A stretch of DNA of 64,000 nt from Hybos culiciformis (taxonomy: Eukaryota; Arthropoda; Insecta; Diptera; Hybotidae): NCBI GenBank assembly GCA_964007475.1, contig OZ023273.1, positions 66,916,445 to 66,980,444 of the forward strand. Direction: 5' to 3'. Made by a program: the position numbers and the translations under genes. Positions 1 to 12,274 of the stretch are shown in pieces; positions within the stretch are counted from its first letter, which is position 1, and each line of letters opens with the position of its first letter. The notes beneath the pieces are model-generated. The model was not told the origin of the DNA and did no database searches. It worked only from the letters and a program-made list of their open reading frames with translations.

Positions 1-1486
1 AATATTTTAAGGGTTATGTTTTGATGATAAATAATAATTTAATTTGTTTTTAATTTTTTTTTTACTGTGAGCACTTTTGGATAGTTTCGTGAAGAAGTGT
101 GATACAATTTTATTTGACTGACGAAGTATAGTCAAAACAAGTATATATGTAACAAAGTCCAGTGTTTTAAAATTTAACCATGACCTAATTAAATTTATAT
201 AACTTAATGACAAGGCCTGAGCTAACAAATTTTTCATATATCTAATTTAATTAATTATTATATATAAAATTTTCTATTCATTTTAAAGATAAATTTTGTA
301 ATGTTTTTATATAAATATATTTTGCCCAAAAAATTTTCGGCGCCACAAATTTCAAATATATATTTAATATATATAAAAATATTATATATAGATAGGTACA
401 TGAACATAAAAATTATTGTACTTTAGTTACATTTTTTTTTATTTTATTTTTTTCTTCAATCCAAATTCTTGATCCAACAAAACGTTTAACTTTTATCTTC
501 CTAAACTTGTTATTATGCATATTAGAATAACAAAAACAATGATTCTGGTTATGGAATTGGTGAAAAATTTAAATATTTAATTATTCTCTCCTTGAATATT
601 GTCATCCTATAGAAATATATTTATATTATACATAGTTATTGTTATGTGTGCTGTAAAATATCTTTTTTTTTGTATCAACTTAAATTTGACGTCATTCTGT
701 GTATACTGACTGTGCCATTTGCGATAAAACTTTGGTTATTCGTTTTTAGTTTATGAAGTTGAGAGATTGTAATTATTTGTAACTTATAAATTGGACATTT
801 TATAGAGACGCTAATACTTTCTAATTGAATTCAAAATTAAAATACAAATAGGCGCTGTAGTAAATTGAATAATTTTAATATATCAGAAACGAAATTAGTT
901 ATACATACATTTTAATCTTTTTTTTTCGACGAGAAAATTTCAGTAAAGTTTGATTTTATCTTGATAGTGAATGAGAAAAAAATTTAACAGATGTTAAACT
1001 CGATCGATAGTATACCAAAGGATTTCAATTTTATATTTTATATAACTATTACAGAGTATACAAATTGGTAAATGACTTAAAGTCGAAATTCGATTATAGT
1101 GTGTTAGCGTTAGAAACTTATTTGTTGCTACAAAAATTCTATTCACACTGTATAAAGAGAGTTAAGAGTAAATTTTAAATAAAGGTTTTCTGACTTTAAA
1201 TTCTAGTATTTATTTTAATGAAAAAAAGGAAACAATTACTGGATTAAAAATTAAAAATTAAAAGACTTAAAAACTTTGTACCATCATATGAATAAAAAAA
1301 AAAATTATGTTGAGGTACTTTCTAAAAAAAAAAAAGACAATAATTATTTAGTTTATGTCAATCAAATTGCAAAAAAATAAAAATAAAAATAGAGAATAAA
1401 AACTATAATTTGAACAAATTTTCTATTCGAATTCTATATAAAATTTTATTCTTCTATATTTTCAAAAACTATTATAATTGTATTTT
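1..1486. other. AT-rich non-coding DNA
   Basis: I see no gene, no recognisable mobile element and no repeat here. Short open frames occur on both strands, but they are lysine/asparagine/phenylalanine-rich and typical of chance reading of AT-rich DNA. If the Dpr-like exon at 4467-4624 is part of a live gene, this stretch lies downstream of it and is probably intron. Confidence 0.5.
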
Positions 1487-1652
1487 ATGCCTTGGACAAG
1501 TTCAAGAGCACAAAAACATGTTTTCAAAATCGAACGAACACACCGGCACCTAAATGTGGTTTCACAAAACATTTATAATCATCATTTTTTTTTTCTCAAG
1601 TTTCAAAAATTTGAACAAAAACTTGTTAATTGTTACAGTTTGTCCAAGGCAT
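1487..1652. repeat. 166-bp inverted-repeat mini-element
   Basis: The stretch begins with ATGCCTTGGACAA (1487-1499) and ends with its exact reverse complement (1640-1652). The interior has somewhat higher GC than its flanks. This is the layout of a very short MITE. No clear target duplication is visible and there is no second copy in the window, so a chance 13-bp inverted repeat cannot be ruled out. Confidence 0.35.
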
Positions 1653-3761
1653 TAACAAAGGCTTTTAGTTTAAGTATATATATTTCATACTTGGAATTCG
1701 ATTTTTTATAAATTAATCAATCAAAAGTTATAAGCCCTATTTTATACTCGTAATATTGGTTGATGGTAAACAGAGGTTAATTTTGTAAGATTAATTTTGA
1801 AGATTTCTATTCATTTACTAGGCTACTACGGCTGCGATACTTATTCACTAGTACTTAGTATATAACGAAACAAAATATCGTGATTTTAATTAAAAACATA
1901 AATACAATATAGAATATTAATATTATTTAGGAACAAAATAATGAAATTTTATCCTTGAGATAGATTGATAGGATTATTAAACTCGTGCCCAAAGGATTAA
2001 AAATTACAAAAAAAAAAAAAATTTTTTTTGCAAAAAATTTAATAACTAAAAAAAAGTTTTTTTTTCTAGTCTAAAAACTCTTAGAAATAATATTTCTAAA
2101 ATAAAATGTCATATTTTGGACAAAAAACAAAAAAAAAAAAAAGAACTACCACACCAAAATTACCATCTGATGTCCTTTTTTTTTGTACCAAAAAATAAAT
2201 AAAAAAAGAACCAAAAATCTCGTTGTAATTTAAAAATAATAAAAAGAAAAACTCAAAATAACAACAATGAAAAAAAAAAAAAAAACAGAAAAAACGAAAA
2301 ATATTTTTTAATAAATTTTTTATCAGTTCCAAGCGCACCATTTATATACAAAATCTATACGTGTATAAATATATAGCTACCCCAGGATTGAATTTATTGA
2401 GAAACGTAATGACAGAGGGTTTTCTTTTCAAGGCTTTTTATGTATAAAGGACTCTTATTTTATTTTATTTATATTTATTTTATTTTTTTATTTTTTCGTA
2501 ACATTCTTTTTTTTTTTTTGCTGCTTTGCTTTTTTATTTAATTAAAGGCCATGTGATCCAAATTAATGAATATTTATAATGTCTCTCTGCAGAAGTTTTT
2601 TTTTTTTTTTTTGTGATTTTTCTTTTTATAAATAAAGGAGCGAGAGAAAATAACAACAATTCAATGTACACACCAGAAAGACCATCATCACAAATCCGAA
2701 GAGTGTTAGTGGATGAAAATGAAAGAAAAAAAAAAAAAAAAAACAAGCTAATTTGCATAAAAGAAAAACGTTAAAAAAAAAAACAAAAACTGAATTGAAA
2801 AAATATGCTAAACAGTTTGAGAAAAATTAAAAAATAAAATAAAAAAAAAAGAAGAAAATTCTTCTTTTTTTTTTTTTTAATTTGGAAAAATTATTTTTTT
2901 TTTCTTTTTCTATACGTCGTTTTTTTTATTTTTTTTTTTATATGCGCCTTTTTATGTTTCCAGTTAATTGTTGGTTTGTCTTTACCATAAAAGAAAAAAA
3001 AAACATAAAAAAGCATTTTCCTACATAAATTCTATGTTTTCAATTCAAATTTTATTTCTTGTTTTTATTTTTTTCGTATTTTTCGTATTTTTCTACAATG
3101 AAATAATAAAAAAAAGAAAAATAATTTTCATTTTTTATTTGTTTTCTTTCAAACAACATAAAAAAAAAAAAGTTTTAAATAACATAAATAAAAAAAAAAA
3201 AAAAACAAAAATTATTATGTTTTGTTTGTTCAATAAATTTAGTTTCACAATTTAATTTTATGCGAGCCTTCATGCTTTAACATAGAAAAAATTTTTAGTA
3301 ATGAATTTCTGTTTTTTTTTTTCTTCTTAAAATTTACATCAAAATTCTATCGGATGGCTGGCTATAAAAAGTTATGAATGAACTTTTTCAAATTAAGAAC
3401 TTATAGAAATTTTATTTTGAATCAATTTTATCAAAGATAAAAAGAATGGTAATTTTTTTTTTTTTAAGAAAATTATATAAAATAATTTATGTCAATTTGG
3501 GTGTGTAAAGACACAATCTTATCACTGAGTTTCTAACAACATCAAATTGTAATTATTGTGTTTTTTGAACAGTCATAAAATAAAAATGATGAAAAACAAC
3601 GACTTCACTTCTTCACATACAATTTTGACAATACACAGATAACAGAGGGTATTTTATATACTATTCTATATGGTTTGATTCCATAATTACATAATTAATT
3701 TATTGAATTCGAGATTCCACATTAACTTCAACAAAAATTACTTGATATAAAGAAAATATAA
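1653..3761. other. Low-complexity poly(A)/poly(T) DNA
   Basis: Long homopolymer runs of A or T dominate, especially 2000-3260. The open frames here translate to Phe/Lys runs and are artefacts of the composition. No gene, RNA or mobile element is recognised. Confidence 0.5.
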
Positions 3762-4089
3762 AGAAAATATAAATTTGGTATACACATTTTTTGACTGTGA
3801 CATTAGAAATTATTTTCTGTATTTAAGCACACGTTTTCTTATTTTAACCTGCAATTTTCTTAATAGAATTAAGCAAATGTTTACTTATATTATTAAAAAA
3901 AATGTTGGATCAATTTCAGAAAAATATGCTTAACTTATGCATTTTATGCTTAACTTATGAATTTTATGCTTAAATTACTTCATATTTTAGTAAATACACA
4001 GTTATTAAAACATATTTTAACTATTTTAATATTTTCTAAGATTAAGAAAAGCGAATATACATTTGTAGTAAAAAAATTCTTTCCGTGTA
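3762..4089 (-). repeat. End fragment of TACACGGAAAGAATT-terminated repeat family, copy 1
   Basis: About 320 bases match, in inverted orientation, the stretch 11399-11690; by eye roughly 85 percent of positions agree. Both copies end in the same 15-base terminus (here 4075-4089 as AATTCTTTCCGTGTA). A third occurrence of the terminus is at 15170-15184. The terminus is followed directly by TA, as expected for an element that duplicates TA. Only one end is present here, so this copy is truncated. No coding capacity is visible. Confidence 0.7.
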
Positions 4090-4466
4090 TAAAATTACCA
4101 CTGACTCACTATAAGTTTTTTAAAAATCTCTTCTTAGGCGAATTTTACTCACGACCAAAAAAGTTTGCCGTTTAGACTGTAGGTAAATATAAAATAAAGG
4201 AATGTGCTTACAGAAATTTATCTAATTTTCATATATATAATACTCCGAAAATTCGAAACGAGCTAAAATATTCCTACACTGAGGCTTTACGCTTCAGACG
4301 ACCGTCTCCTGCCGTTATTCTATTCTTAATGGAATTTGTGTCATATCAATCTAAGTGTTTGGTGTTACTTTAAAACACAATTAAATCGATTTAATAATTA
4401 ATTTGTTTTTCACCTATAACATAACTGACTTAATAAATTATATAATTAAATAATAAAAACATTTAC

Positions 4467-4624
4467 CACCTTGCAGGGCAGATAAGCATGTGATCCTATT
4501 TGGGTTGTTATATTAGTCACCGAATGCCCTTCTAAATATGGTTCTGTATAATATGTTCCTGTTAATTGTGGAGTATCTAATGATGAAATTTCTTTATCTA
4601 AAACTATATCCGATGAAATTGTAC
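4467..4624 (-). CDS. Internal exon of a Dpr-like immunoglobulin gene (Dpr15/16/17 type)
   Basis: One 158-base exon, partial gene. Read on the minus strand, a TTTTCTTTTTAG acceptor precedes base 4624. The frame opens in phase 1 and encodes 52 residues with no stop; the other two frames are closed. Residues 34-50, SVTNITTQIGSHAYLPC, match the start of the first Ig domain of insect Dpr proteins: an N-glycosylation site at N37, then the strand-B cysteine at C50 in a YLPC context. By memory this is closest to Dpr15/16/17. The donor is either GTAAAT after 4467 (ending C-K-V) or GTGGTA after 4470; both leave phase 0. Dpr proteins are neuronal cell-surface proteins with two Ig domains that bind DIP partners and help set synaptic specificity. 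The tryptophan-bearing rest of Ig1 should be in the next exon, to the left of base 1. A Dpr family call is fairly firm; the subgroup is an inference. Confidence 0.75.
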
Positions 4625-5203
4625 CTAAAAAGAAAATGAAAAATAAAAAAACGCTTTAATTAAAAATATTTATATACATATTAAAATATTGAATACATTA
4701 TGTATATAAAAAAATAGTGTAATAAAATTTATTTTTATATACCAATGATATAACCAACCATTAAAAAAAATAATGATAGCAAGGAAGTTTTTTATACATA
4801 ATTTAAAAAAATGTTTTAATGAGTTTCAGTTTTTTCCAAACCATAATAATATAATTATAATAAATTATAATCGATCATAATAGTGTACCTACATAATAAT
4901 TGTAACATCACAGAACTTCTGACTTTGCTTTAAATTTTTATTTTTTATAACATTCTATCTAAACTGTCCTAATTGGAAAATCAATTAATTAATTGATTGT
5001 TTTATTTGAGAATTGTTTGATATAGTCAATAGTTCTGTATGACGATTTCGAACAATTTGATTTAAAAAAAATTTATTTTCCTTTTGTTTTATGTAGTTTT
5101 ATTGGAAATTATTAATTTGGAATAATAATTTCAAATAATAATGATTTTTTTGACAAATATATATTTTTCCAAAGTATTATTAATTAGTAGTAAGCATATG
5201 GTT
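4625..5203. other. Presumed Dpr-like intron sequence
   Basis: AT-rich DNA immediately upstream (minus strand) of the exon acceptor. No coding sequence or repeat is recognised. It is called intron only because of the acceptor site at 4625-4626. Confidence 0.45.
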
Positions 5204-5592
5204 TAAACACAATTCGGGCTTCAGGATACAGCGACAGCTATACCAGCGACAGATATATCGCTAGAGTAAACACAATAACAGCGACGGCGATATATTTTTT
5301 TGTTGCTAAAGTTATGAAAAAAAAAATATAAAAAATTTATTAATTTTTCTTCGAAACTCATTTTATTCCAGACTTATTAAATTGATTGAATATTGATTTT
5401 TTAATTTTTATTTGAAAATTGAAATTTGACAAATAATTATCAGCTGTTGTCGTCGGGTTACAAAATTAGAAAAATTTCTATTTTATGAAAGGGCGATAAA
5501 GTCGCTTGTAGCCAGTAACTATAATTGTGATCATTCTCAGGGTGGCTATTTTTTTGACAGTATTTTGTTACTTGTATCCCCAATTGTGTTTA
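5204..5592. mobile_element. MITE with TAAACACAATT inverted ends, family 1 copy A
   Basis: The element starts TAAACACAATTCGGG and ends in AATTGTGTTTA, its inverse. If the first and last TA are the target duplication, the inverted ends are AACACAATT, which suits a Tc1/mariner-type MITE. The interior has GC-rich motifs such as CAGCGACAGC and GGGCGATAAAGTC that stand out from the surroundings. A second, end-degraded copy is at 16867-17153 with the same motif order. No open frame of note, so non-autonomous. Confidence 0.7.
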
Positions 5593-6857
5593 TACTGAGT
5601 AGAAGGATTGTACAAATATTTGTAACTTTTACTTTTATTTTTTTCATCAGTTTGTTATCAATGCCGTATAAGATCACAAATAAATTATTTTCCTCTCTAG
5701 ATTACTGAATTATTTTAAAACAATTTTTTTATTTAATCGAATGCTTGTAATTTTATTTGACTTTTTAAAAATAAAAATAAAAAAATTTTGCTAAAAAAAA
5801 TTCAACTGCTTACCATAATTTTATCAAACCTTCCTCTAAGTAAAGGGAAATAAAATTTTACAAAAAAATTGTTTGTAATAAATATAAAATTATATTTTTT
5901 TTGAATGTGAATGAACTCTATAGACTAAATATTTTCCAAATTATAAAAAGAAAACCATTATTTTCCAAAAAACACCAAAAAATAATTAATTTTAAAAAGT
6001 TAATGAATTTGAAGAATTTAATGCGATACGATATAGAGAGAATCCTTTTCAAATGTTATATAAAATATTTTTTATTTTTTAAATTAGAACATCAAGCTTT
6101 TAATTGCTTTTTCTTTTATTTTTTCATATACATATATTTCGAATGAAATCCACCTTTCAACACTTTTGTATATAATTTTCAATTTCAGTTTTTTTCTTTT
6201 ATACAATATTATATACTCTTAAGTTAAAGTTTTCAAATGCACTGCACTCCTATCTTTCGCAACAACATTTTCACTAGAAACAAACCAATGAAAATAATTG
6301 CAAATAATTTATTTGAGATGAAATAATTTTAGAGTGGTTTTATCTTTTATAAATTTATAATTAGGGGGTTTTTTATTTATATAAACATAAATATTTTTAA
6401 AAGGTATTTAATTCTAAATGATCTTAAAAAAGTTATAACATAAATAATTTTTTCAAGTTAAACTGTGTAAATTAATTATATAAACATTATATCTTCATTG
6501 TTATAATGATTTTTATGATTTTAAAAAACAAAATTTAATTTTTGAAAACTTTTTTTATGAGAGTAAAATCTTCACCAACAATAAATTGTTATTTAAAATA
6601 TATATATAAAGGGGAATCGTTGTTGTCATAAACTAAAGAGGTGCTTAGTTAAATTTTTTTCGAAACCAAACAGAGATGAATTAATTAAACAGCAAACAAA
6701 AAATATGTTATTTATATTTTGGTTTTGCTTTTTTTTATTAAATCTATGCTCTAATTATCTCTAGTTCTAGTTATTAAATAATTTATTCAATGAGTATATG
6801 TATATGACGACACAATGACCACCTTGGTGATTTTAATTAGGCATATAATTTCAGAGA

Positions 6858-6915
<58 letters not shown>

Positions 6916-8166
6916 AATATTTAATTCCATTTTGTGTATTCATAAAACTTTTAAGAGCTGTTGTAACCTCAGCAGTTTTCATTATATATATAACAAAGTA
7001 CAAATATACATTTTATTTGGTAAAAGTTGGATATACATAAATTTTACCTTAACTAAATATGTGTACCTAAATCAGTTTATATACACAAAGAATACAAAGT
7101 TAACCAACTAAAATTTTGCATATACCAACGACTTAAACCTTATGATGACATTTTAAAACTTTGTTTTTTCTTTTGAATAGAATTAGAAATTCTATTATAA
7201 AAATATCTTGAATTATTAAAAAAATTTTTTTTTTGAGAGATAAAAGGTATTACATATACAATACATAAGGTTGAAAAATTTTAAGTGTCTGATGTTCATC
7301 AAAAATTTAAATTAAAACTAAAAAATCTTAAGTGCAACTACTTTCTTTCATTTTATCATATAGAATTTAATATTCTCTAAAAGGTTAATAGCATCTTCAA
7401 AAAAAATTAAGAATTCTTATTGACAAATTTTGAGTTGTCTATAAAATGGGGAAAAATTGCCTATGGCCGCTGAAAATAACAAAATTAATTCTATTGGCTA
7501 TATATATTAAATTAATCGATTAAAAAACATCATATTTTTTTTTTTCTTCTTTTCAAATTTTATAAATATTTTCTTCAAATTGCTCAAGGTGATTTTTTTA
7601 TAAAAATTTTTTTTTTTTCAATAACGTGTTGCATATTTTTAGGCTGATATTTATTTATGACAGAATGAATTTATATTAAATATTTTTATTCTTTTGTTCA
7701 ACATAATGTTCCATTTTTTCTTTTTTTTATTAAAAGTTTGAAATCATGATAAAAAATTTGATTATTTGATTTCTTAAAGGACAAAAAATCGAAAAGGATT
7801 TCAAATTTATTTATAAAATGATTAAATTTTCGGTAGATAACGAACATTTAGATTGTGTCTTTAGATAGGTTTCTAAAATTTTTATACACTCTAGAATTAG
7901 TGTTAGAACAATATATCATAAATGAAGTGTGGGACCCTTTTGTTAAATTTTAAGATATCTTGGTCACAACAACAATCAAACACAATCAAGATATCTTGAA
8001 AGTAAACTATCTTAAATCGAAATGTTGAAAACGAGCTCTATACTTCATCAATAAAGTACTCTTCAATATTCTTCACATGAGTTTGAAACGAATTTTAATA
8101 GATTGTAGAACTGCATCATCAACGTATTATATCTAGATCTTTTGAACATATTTTTCGCAATATTAA
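5593..8166. other. AT-rich non-coding DNA
   Basis: No gene or recognisable mobile element is seen. It contains an (AT)n microsatellite at 6864-6911, which accounts for the Tyr-Ile-rich open frame there. A pair of AAGATATCTTG palindromes lies near 7950 and 7990. Confidence 0.5.
6864..6911. repeat. (AT)n microsatellite
   Basis: An uninterrupted TA/AT dinucleotide run of about 48 bases. Confidence 0.9.
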
Positions 8167-8708
8167 GAGCCCTCAATGTGAAAAATTGCAAAAAATTGGT
8201 CTTAGTTTGGATTTGATTGTAGGGTTACTACAATCTAGACTGAAGTGATTTTTTGATATGTTAGAGAGTATATAACTGGCTCCAGGGTAGGTGAGGCGGA
8301 TTTTTTAAATTTTGAGTTTTTTGGCCCAAATGAGCCTTTAAAAAACTTGAACATATTTGCTTGGATTCTGAAGTAAAGGAAAAAGATAATAAAAAATCTC
8401 AAACGCAGAAATAAAGCTAAAATACCACTCTCCAGGGCTGGTGACGTGAAATTTTGAATTTCTTTAATTTCCAAAACAATTTTTAATTAACTTCATTTAT
8501 TTCTAAGAATTTTTTTATTTTTTTAATAAATAACAGTTTCTGCACAGAAATAAAATTCAAATATAGTTTTGTGATTTTCTGGTAGAGTTGTTTTTCGTAC
8601 AATTTTTGTCGCATTTTTCACGGCCGTTTATTTTCTGTAAAATAAAACAAAAAAAAACTGCAAAAATAGAAAACAGAAATAGAAAACAGAATTTCACATG
8701 GAGGGCTC
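8167..8708. mobile_element. TTAA-flanked MITE, family 2 copy A
   Basis: Starts GAGCCCTCAATGTGAAA and ends in the inverse of GAGCCCTCCATGTGAAA. TTAA directly flanks both sides (8163-8166 and 8709-8712). A TTAA target duplication points to a piggyBac-type mobiliser, although the TIR does not start with the usual CCC, so the superfamily is an inference. A second full copy at 31371-31905 shares most of the interior, including CTCCAGGRCTGGTGACGT and the CACGGCCGTTTATTTTC block. No transposase is encoded; the open frames here are shadows. Confidence 0.8.
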
Positions 8709-8712
8709 TTAA

Positions 8713-11170
8713 GTCTTTTGAACAAAACAAAAAATTATCCGAAAAATTAAAAATCTTCTTCCCCCTCATCTTAAGTGTATCAAGATTTTATTGACACACT
8801 CTTTAAGAAAATATTTTATGTAATATATTTTATTTAATACTTTATATATCTTGTTGATATTTGAAATGTATACCGCAATTAAAAAAAAAAATAACGTTAA
8901 TTTTTTTTTTTTTATATTTTATTTTATTTTTGTAAATAAAAATAAAACTTGGAAAATAAAAATTAAATAATATTATATGGAATGATTTTTATATATATAA
9001 AATAAAAATATGTACAATAAGGAAAAAAGATATGAAAAAAAAAATGAGAAGAAAATGAAGAAAAATGAAAATTTTCTTTATGTATTAAAAGTTATATTCC
9101 TTTAACCTCTTTATTTATTATTTCAATAAAATTTAATTTATGAAGAAGGAAATTAAAATGGAATTAATTTTCTTTGTGAAAAAAAAAAAAAAAAACGAAA
9201 TCCGTTTATGTAATTTAACTTTTCAACTTGTAATTAATTTTTTAAAAAAATAAAATATTATTTATACATGTAATTTATAAATATGTATTTATGTATTTTT
9301 CGTCATATATTTTTTTTTATATAATTGCGGTTTGAAATGGAAATAGAATAGAGAACACTTAGGATTAATATTTTAATAATTTTATTGCATATTTTTAGGT
9401 TCTACAAACTATAGTCGCAACTTAATATTTAATATATCTCCCTACTAGCTTTTGTTCACCAGTTTCATCAGTTACGAACTTACGTAATGAAAAATTACTT
9501 CTAAAGTTATCTCAGGCTAGAAGGGCTATAATTAAGAGCTGAAAATTTGCATGAACTAAAATTTTTTAAAACTATTAGAATAGTGTTACATTGGTAATTA
9601 ACAAACGGGTAAGCTAAGATTTTATTTTTACAAGCGTTAAATTATTTATGTTTTATATACTATAAGAAATTTATAAATTAAATATCCAGTTTTCAAAATT
9701 TCGATTTAAGATACTTTTATTTTAACACACCTTAGTCATAACAAATGGCCAAACATATTTTTCATGTATTGACAATATATGTACATACTATACTCAAGTA
9801 TAAAAATTTTCATCGAAGTCCAGGACAGTTTAAAAAAAAACTGAAGTATCTAAATTTAATAAATAATTTATTTAAAACCTTGGATGGTTGATAGCCTCTA
9901 ACTCCCAAACATACGTGAAAGTGATTGAAATTTTGGCATTCAAAGAAGTGCCATATTTCTTAAATATACAACTTTATATTATACATGCATATGTTTAAAT
10001 GTAAGGAGATCTTTAAGCACTCTAACTAACAGAATAAGAAACTTATATAGAATTTTCTATATATTAACCTACAAACCATATCGGCTTACAAACTTTTAAA
10101 TTTACTTAAAAGTGTTAAATTCTTCTTCACTACTTAAATTTTTAAATTTATTTTCAAAAACAGATTCAAAATCGAATTTAATGTTCTTAATTCTTTTTTT
10201 TTACCATTTTAAGAACGTAAATTTTATTCAGATTTTTCTTTTAAAAAATGAAAAAAAAAAAAATTATATGAATGAAAAAGCACATAATTTTTTTTCTTTA
10301 ACCAAAAGAAAATTTCTTCCAGGCTTTTTTTTTTTTTTTGGGAATAAAACAAAAAATTAAATTATAATTTAGTTTGTGATTAAAAGAAAAAAATAATAAT
10401 AAAAAAAAATTCAATCTTCTATTTTTAGAATTCATTATGTTTTTTTGCTTTATGTTTTCATCCAAAACATTTTTCAATCCTCAAAAAAAATTGTTCTTCT
10501 TAAGATACGTTTAAATTTTTTATCTTATAATTTAATTTTTTTTTTGTTTAAATAAATAAACTTTTAATTTTGTGTTTCATATATTATATGTACAAGATAT
10601 ATAATATGAACATATTGTACATGTTGTATATGATGACTTAGTTTAGCTCTTAATAGCGTATGTGTTTTGTTCCGTCACACTGCTTTTGTAGGTGAATAAA
10701 ATACTCATTATGAAAAGTTTTTTAAAATATATATTTCTAACTATATGCATATTTTTTTTTACTATGTAGATACATACGTTCATTTATCAACTGCTTATGT
10801 TTTATATATAGGTGGGTAGGTTCTTACTTAAAAATTTAAATTAAACTGAAAATTTTATATGTAGGAAAATTTTAGTTCCTTTAATTTCTATCCAAGACTA
10901 TATAACATTAAAAATATTATGCTTACAACAATTTTCTGGATTTTTCGGGGAAAAAAATTATTTTATAATTACAATTTGATTCAAGGTAAAAAAAATATTT
11001 TAAATATAAGAAATTTATCCTATAAATTCGTCCTGCTGTTCATATTATTTTAATATGATACTATCTATTAGAATTAGAGGGTATTGTTTTCCCGACTTTT
11101 GTGTTCCCAGAAAATGGGAAAATGTAAAACTATTTTCCCGGAAAATTTCTAAAAGGATAAATTAAAAGAT
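8713..11170. other. AT-rich non-coding DNA
   Basis: No gene, RNA or mobile element is recognised. Several poly(A) and poly(T) runs and short palindromes around 10580-10630 are the only structure seen. Confidence 0.45.
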
Positions 11171-11712
11171 TAAAATACAAAAGTCGATTCAAAGAAATGC
11201 TTCTCAATCTTTTTGCTACAAAAATTGGATGAAGCAGAGCAGAGATTGCCATTCCAGTTTCTGCCGCAGTTGGTAATTAAAGCAACCAACAACTTCTGTA
11301 GATTCAATTTCGCTCGTATAAATATCATTCTTTAACAGTATTTTTGTGCTATTTGCTGTAGGTTTTATGATGGGATAAAGGGAATATATGTCTAATTATA
11401 CACGGAAAGAATTTTTTTACTACAAATGCATATTCGCTTTTCTTAATCTTAGAAAATATTAAAATAGTTAAAATATGTTTTAATACGTGTGTATGTATTT
11501 ACTAAAATATGCAGTAATTTAAGCATATTTTTCTGAAATTGATCCAAAAATTTTTTAAATAATATAAGTACCATTTTCTTAATTTTATTGAAAAAATTGC
11601 AGGTTAAAATAAGAAAACGTTAGCTTAAATACAGAAAATATTTTCTAAAATCACAGTCAGAAAATGTGTATACCAAATTTATATTTTCTATTTTATATAC
11701 TTTTCAAATTTC

Positions 11713-11912
11713 AATACCGTAGCTGAGTGGTAGTGTTGTTGACGAATTGCAATGCTTAGGACGCAGGTTCGAATCCCAAAGAAGGCATAAGAAATAAAAT
11801 TATAGAATTTAATAAAAAATAAATAAAAAAAAAAAAATAAAAAAAAAAATTAAAACAAAATAAAATAAAACAATATTAAAAAAAAAAAATTAAAATAAAA
11901 AAAATTTTTATT
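11713..11912 (+). repeat. tRNA-derived SINE with A-rich tail
   Basis: A tRNA-like head has an A-box-like TAGCTGAGTGG (11720-11730) and a B-box GGTTCGAATCC (11766-11776) at the spacing expected for an internal RNA polymerase III promoter. It is followed by a long A-rich tail (about 11806-11912). The acceptor stem does not close and the T-arm stem is weak, so this is not a functional tRNA. It is most likely a SINE or a retroposed tRNA pseudogene. Confidence 0.6.
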
Positions 11913-12274
11913 TTATTTTCTTATGTAAAATCATTACAGAATTTTCTTGAAATTAGCATTGCAAATGGATAAATTAAGAAATAATTTATTTAAAACAAAT
12001 TATTTTGTACTAAAATTTGTGATATTTTAAAATACTTATATCAAGTTATTTAGACTAGAGCATGTTTTATGCAGTTTTTTACTAGGCGCTAAACCGATAG
12101 GGTTTATGCTTGATTTATGTCAGTTATCCCAACTAGCAGATTATTCTTGTAAATAACTGTTATACCACTTATAAGCTGTATAAGATTCTAGTAAAAGGAT
12201 TCGTGATACTGAATCATAGTGATCTTATTATGCAACATTTATAAGAATTCTATTTCATTAAAAAATATAAACAG

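Noticed and set aside
6815..7111. 98-codon plus-strand frame
   Set aside because: Its core is a Tyr-Ile run produced by the (AT)n microsatellite.
8557..8794. Overlapping frames on both strands
   Set aside because: They lie at the right end of a TTAA MITE whose second copy does not preserve them.
11713..11788. Functional tRNA gene
   Set aside because: A-box and B-box are present, but stems are not closed and an A-rich tail follows, which fits a SINE.
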